A stretch of DNA of 64,000 nt from Amorphochlora amoebiformis (Eukaryota; Cercozoa; Chlorarachniophyceae). Both the position numbers and the translations under genes were made by a program. The notes under the pieces were generated by a model. That model was given only the letters and a program-made list of their open reading frames with translations. It was not told the origin of the DNA and did not search any database. The stretch lies in NCBI GenBank assembly GCA_054601695.1, contig BAAHQB010000463.1:21355-85354 (forward strand). The letters run 5' to 3'. This document shows, one piece after another, positions 42,353 through 64,000 of the stretch; position 1 is the stretch's first letter; every line of letters starts with the position of its first letter.

Positions 42353-42498
42353 CACTTTGACCAGCAAACTTGAAGCACACACGTGACATTCCGCTACGTT
42401 ACGTCTTCATAAGTGACATCGTACCAGGTCACGCCGATAAATTAAACCACCTGAAGAAAAAGACGGCCAGAGTGACTTCTGGCTTCGATTTACACAGG
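42353..42498. promoter_or_regulatory. Putative bidirectional promoter, PARG (-) and rhomboid-like (+)
   Basis: The two start codons, ATG at 42352 (minus) and 42499 (plus), are 146 bp apart head to head. The interval is free of (TA)n, unlike nearly all other spacers here, and must hold both 5' ends if both starts are right. No TATA-like box stands out. Confidence 0.55.
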
Positions 42499-52483
<9,985 letters not shown>

Positions 52484-53824
52484 CTTCATTCAACTTAAAC
52501 CCCCCCCCCCTTTCTTCTCTGGACTCTTTTAAAAGACTGTAGTTCTCGCAGTTACGAGTTTGATGATGATCAGGTAGCTTTGTCCTGTCTCTAGTGTCTG
52601 CTAGTCTGTCGATCCTAGCTCGAGATTCGAGATCTGAATCTAGTCGTTTTGTCATGTTTAGACGGAGGATAGTACAAATTCGTAGGCTAGATGTCTACCT
52701 AGTAAGCTTGCCACTGGTCAAGTATCAATCCGAATCGATCATGTATCTACTAGATCTAGTGTATCACTGATTAATATTCGGATGAACTTCAGTTGTAAAC
52801 GTTTAGACTCGGACCCAGGGTACCTTCACGTCGTAGGTCACTGGTCTACATGTACTAGTATTACTAGTATTACTATACTAAGCCTTGCATTTATCTATAG
52901 ATGATAACTACTTACACTCATATGCGTGTAATCTAGATTCTAGGCTAGGTGATCTATGACACATTCCGAGTGGCTTTAGTGCTAGCAGTAGCTCATGCAG
53001 TGGTTGGTACTGCAGTTCTGGTGGTACACGTGCATAATACTAGTAATAACCGCGACTAGTCATTCTTATACATCATTCCAAGACTCGTACGAAAACGTAT
53101 ACACCATTCGCATTCTAGTATTTGCATGTTACGTGCGTACATGTAGCTCATGCAGTAGTAGTACTGTACTGTACTGGTAGTACACATACCATGCATAATA
53201 ACAGTGATACTGTACCATTGCATACGTACGTACTTCAAGACTCGTACGAAAACGTATACGCAGGCATACATTTGCATGTTACGTACGTACGCGCACTGTA
53301 GAGTGTAGATGATGCGCGTGCTGTATACGTTCTTACAACACGCCTGAATACGTACGCACGATAATCCGATGTCATGATGTAAATGAAACCGCTTACGTAC
53401 CTACAGTGATTCTAGTGATTGTGTAAACTGCTTACGTACCTACACTGTACACTATATGTGTACAATATGCATGCCGCATATACGTATACGTATCATGTCG
53501 TGTTCCTAGAAGTTAGTACTTTATAGTTATATTATATACAAGCTGCACCGAAAGATACTACGTGTGCTTAGACTGGAGGCTATAGGATAGATAGCTACCT
53601 ACTACACATGATAGTATGATTCAGTACTAGTAGCTATATCCAGATATACTAGATATACTAAAGATACTATGATACTATACTAGACTGACTAGAAGTAGTT
53701 ACTACAATTTATAAGATGCCAGTGTACACTAACTGGGCTACGTACGTACACGTACAGCAGCAAAAAGTAGTCTTGAAAACTCGGATAATGTCTGGATAAT
53801 CAACTTGCAATTGAAAGCATATGT

Positions 53825-53905
<81 letters not shown>

Positions 53906-54147
53906 ATATTTATCGGAGATTCTGGAGATATCCCAGTGGTTTGGTTTCGGGGGTCCCGGACACATACACACCGGTTCGGATCATCCTTCTATTCCAACTA
54001 GATTCAGTTACAACCGCCTAGATCTAGTCTTTGCGATATCTGGAATATAAAATATATATATCTATATATATATATATATATATCAAGCATCTCCGATCTG
54101 CATACGAACAATATCCCCGCATCTAGAGCAAGCAGGTGTTGGTTCGG
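52484..54147. other. Intergenic spacer, CTAG- and GTAC-rich, with a tandem duplication
   Basis: No gene seen. A poly-C run at 52500-52510 follows the rhomboid stop. 52990-53135 and 53145-53290 are two diverged copies of about 145 bp (agactcgtacgaaaacgtat, tttgcatgttacgt). A (TA)n block lies at 53828-53902. Confidence 0.65.
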
Positions 54148-60750
<6,603 letters not shown>

Positions 60751-60751
60751 C

Positions 60752-60788
60752 CAGCAATAAACATAGGAACGAATAGCAATAGTAGCAT
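60752..60788 (-). CDS. Possible first exon encoding a signal peptide
   Basis: ATG at 60788 gives MLLLLFVPMFIA then a strong GTAAGT donor in phase 1. A short hydrophobic start before a canonical donor is typical of secreted or membrane protein first exons. The only phase-compatible next exon I found is the GWQVYIVT segment near 60010, with a weak acceptor. No family recognised. Confidence 0.35.
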
Positions 60789-61021
60789 GCCTAACGGGCG
60801 CCTTCGTCCAATACTTAAACCAGGAACCGAACCCTAACCCATAACCTCGATCCGAAAACTAACCAACACACCCGACAAACCAAACCTGAGAACAACAAGC
60901 CCGGTTACCCTAACAGTGTAACGCTAATGGTAAGTGTGTGATCAGCAAACGGAGGAGAGTGTGTTGACAGTGCTGGTGCTTGGCAAGTTGGTAGCGAAAG
61001 CAACACGTTTTCTTACTTAAT

Positions 61022-61084
61022 GCTAACGAGTTTCTTGGGGTTTTCAGTTGTTATGTCGATGGTTGTGTTTATGTATATTGATAG

Positions 61085-61125
<41 letters not shown>

Positions 61126-61175
61126 TCAAAATCTAACGGATTCCTTGTGGTCTTCAATTGTTATGTGGATGGGTA
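61022..61175 (+). repeat. Two diverged copies of an acceptor-plus-exon segment
   Basis: taatgctaacgagtttcttg..tcag/TTGTTATGTCGATGGTT at 61022-61070 is echoed at 61128-61170 (atctaacggattccttgtgg). The first could be an exon ([12 protein letters not shown]) of the downstream membrane-protein gene; the second has lost the AG. Confidence 0.5.
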
Positions 61176-61177
61176 TG

Positions 61178-61243
<66 letters not shown>

Positions 61244-61261
61244 TATATATATATACATACA

Positions 61262-61300
<39 letters not shown>

Positions 61301-61347
61301 ATGTACATATATACATATATGTAACCCTTACCCCATATGCCTGTACC

Positions 61348-61440
61348 CTGACTCCCTAACCCTAACCCTAACCCTAACCTAACCCTAACCCTAACCCTAA
61401 CCCTAACCACCCTAAAACATAACCCTAACCCTAACCCAAA
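61348..61440. repeat. Interstitial telomeric CCCTAA array
   Basis: About twelve ccctaa units, mostly perfect, ending ccctaacccaaacag directly at the acceptor of the exon starting 61444, where it supplies the pyrimidine-rich tract. Confidence 0.93.
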
Positions 61441-61443
61441 CAG

Positions 61444-61490
61444 TTTACGGACTCGCTGATGTGGATATGGAACCCAACATGGCTTGGGTA

Positions 61491-61559
<69 letters not shown>

Positions 61560-61944
61560 AAATATACGTGTATATGTATACATATGCATAAAACATTACA
61601 CGTGTGTGAATATATCATTGCATACATACATACATACACACATGTACGTGTATACCGCTATCGCATAAACATATATGTATTTCTACATACCGTTCGATTG
61701 ATGTGAACATGTATGTATTTCTACATGGATTTCTATATAGTATGCTGCTCTCACAGAAGCAAGTGATTGATTGTACATTCTGTGCGATGACGGACATATT
61801 TATGTGCGATGATGCGCACATTCATGTGCGATGATAGGCATATTTATGTGCGATGATGGGCATATTTATGTGCTCGGTGCAACATGTTTCGAGTACTATT
61901 GTGTAGAATTGATACGTGTATACATATATTTGTATGCATATATT

Positions 61945-61990
<46 letters not shown>

Positions 61991-62602
61991 TAAATATATA
62001 TATATGCAAATCTAAAATATAATATATAGATGCATTTGTATATGTAAACATAAATATAAGCAGAAGTTATATATATATATATATATATATATACATTCCG
62101 ATGTTTAAACCATATCTTGGCATTATTATTATTGTTTGTTGTTTGTATTAGTGTTATTATTTTAATAATATGATTATATACCCTCTAAACCATGTGTTGG
62201 CATTATTATTATTGTTTGTATTAGTGTTATTATTATTAATAATATGATTATATACCCTCTAAGGCATTATTATTATTGTTTGTATTAGTGTTATTATTAT
62301 TAATAATATGATTATATACCCTTACTATTATCGTCATTATATACATTCCAATGTTTAAACCATGTGTTGGCATTATTAATATTCTTTGTATTAGTGTTAT
62401 TATTATTAATAATATGATTATATCCCCTTACTATTATCGTCATTATATACATTCCAATGTTTAAACCATGTGTTGGCATTATTATTGTTTATTATTATTA
62501 ATAATATGATTATATCCCCTTACTATTATCATTATTATCAACACCATTCTCACCATTGCTATTTTCATCACTAAAACTATTATTATTATTAAGAAATCAA
62601 TT

Positions 62603-62635
<33 letters not shown>

Positions 62636-62707
62636 TTATTATTAAGGAATATATATATATATATATATATATGTGCGTGTATATATAGAAAATATATACA
62701 TATATGT

Positions 62708-62779
<72 letters not shown>

Positions 62780-62890
62780 TACGAAAATATATATATACGA
62801 AAATATATATATATATATATATATATTTAGTGAGTTTCCAGTTGTATATAGCAACTTACCTACAATTGTATGCCTCGTGCTGGCCATCTG

Positions 62891-62934
<44 letters not shown>

Positions 62935-62957
62935 ATATATATTTATTTATTCATTTA

Positions 62958-63001
<44 letters not shown>

Positions 63002-63068
63002 GTTTCCGGTTGTATATAGCAACTTACCTACAATTGTATGCGTCGTGCTGGCCATCTGTTTATATATA

Positions 63069-63113
<45 letters not shown>

Positions 63114-63241
63114 TTATTTATTTATATATATATATATAGTGAGTTCCCAGTTGTATATAGCAACTTACCTACAATTGTATGCCTCGTGCTCGCCATCTGT
63201 TTACCGTACGGACTCACTGCTCTAGCAAATGCACTTCAACC

Positions 63242-63243
<2 letters not shown>
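61444..63243 (+). CDS. Membrane protein exons, partial
   Basis: Exon 61444-61487 ([14 protein letters not shown], phase 2 out) joins in phase to 63140-63243 ([14 protein letters not shown], then [20 protein letters not shown], phase 1 out, donor gtatat). The join restores a Gly codon (GG/T). Aromatic-rich then hydrophobic sequence suggests a multi-pass membrane protein. Family not recognised. Upstream exons (perhaps 61036-61085) and everything beyond 63243 are not resolved; the gene probably runs past the window end. Confidence 0.55.
61790..61880. repeat. 26-bp array (atgtgcgatgatgggcatat)
   Basis: Four units in the intron between 61487 and 63140. Confidence 0.85.
62110..62540. repeat. 60-110 bp array around ggcattattattattgtttg
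   Basis: Five or six units containing gtgttattattattaataatatgattata and, in some, acattccaatgtttaaacca. Intronic; no coding content. Confidence 0.88.
62826..63061 (+). repeat. Two upstream copies of an exon 5' half
   Basis: 62826-62892 and 62998-63061 repeat the acceptor and first about 65 nt of exon 63140-63243 (tagtgagtttccagttgtat, cttacctacaattgtatg). Both are separated by (TA)n and stop where the true exon continues into CLPYGL. Confidence 0.92.
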
Positions 63244-63285
<42 letters not shown>

Positions 63286-63323
63286 ATATATATATATATA
63301 TATTATATATATATATATTTATA

Positions 63324-63467
<144 letters not shown>

Positions 63468-63469
63468 TA

Positions 63470-63925
<456 letters not shown>

Positions 63926-63926
63926 A

Positions 63927-63991
<65 letters not shown>

Positions 63992-64000
63992 TATACGTGT

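Overview
This is a nuclear eukaryotic window. Its genes are built from small exons (15 to about 240 nt, with a few long ones) separated by introns made largely of (TA)n microsatellite and short tandem arrays. Most lines of long open frame here are TA repeats read as poly-Tyr/Ile. The real genes become visible only when exons are chained by GT-AG (once GC-AG) boundaries with matching reading phase. A tyrosine-kinase-type catalytic domain, a four-helix membrane protein carrying a WW domain, and very long TA-filled introns suggest a unicellular holozoan, perhaps an ichthyosporean such as Sphaeroforma. That assignment is inference. I saw no bacterial, organellar or viral features and no tRNA or rRNA.

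Layout, left to right. 531-8123 (+): glutamine/methionine-, Gly-Pro- and His-rich protein in at least nine exons, function unknown. 8468-10420 (+): intronless tyrosine-kinase-like gene whose beta3 lysine position holds Asn. 10982-12322 (+): exons of an unknown protein. 13267 to about 26763 (-): tRNA cytosine-5 methyltransferase of the DNMT2/TRDMT1 family, 13 exons, about twice the usual length because of low-complexity inserts. 27675-29661 (+): four-TM (MARVEL-like) protein with a C-terminal WW domain, divergent from DNMT2. 31909-32925 (+): single-exon Ser/Arg/Lys-rich protein with an MGVGCC acylation-type N-terminus. About 37010-42352 (-): microbial-type poly(ADP-ribose) glycohydrolase. 42499-52483 (+): rhomboid-like membrane protein with the catalytic Ser kept and the His replaced, divergent from the PARG gene across only 146 bp. 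54148-59250 (-): small SnoaL/NTF2-like protein. 60752-60788 (-): possible signal-peptide first exon. 61444-63243 (+): exons of a membrane protein that runs off the window.

The genes do not form one obvious pathway. The most unusual signal is structural. At many genes the exon edge, with its splice site, is duplicated several times inside the neighbouring intron. The copies are separated by (TA)n, or have expanded into a minisatellite. I found clear or probable cases at about ten exons in five genes. Telomere-like CCCTAA arrays also abut or lie close to splice acceptors. CTAG-rich, low-complexity spacers lie between several genes.
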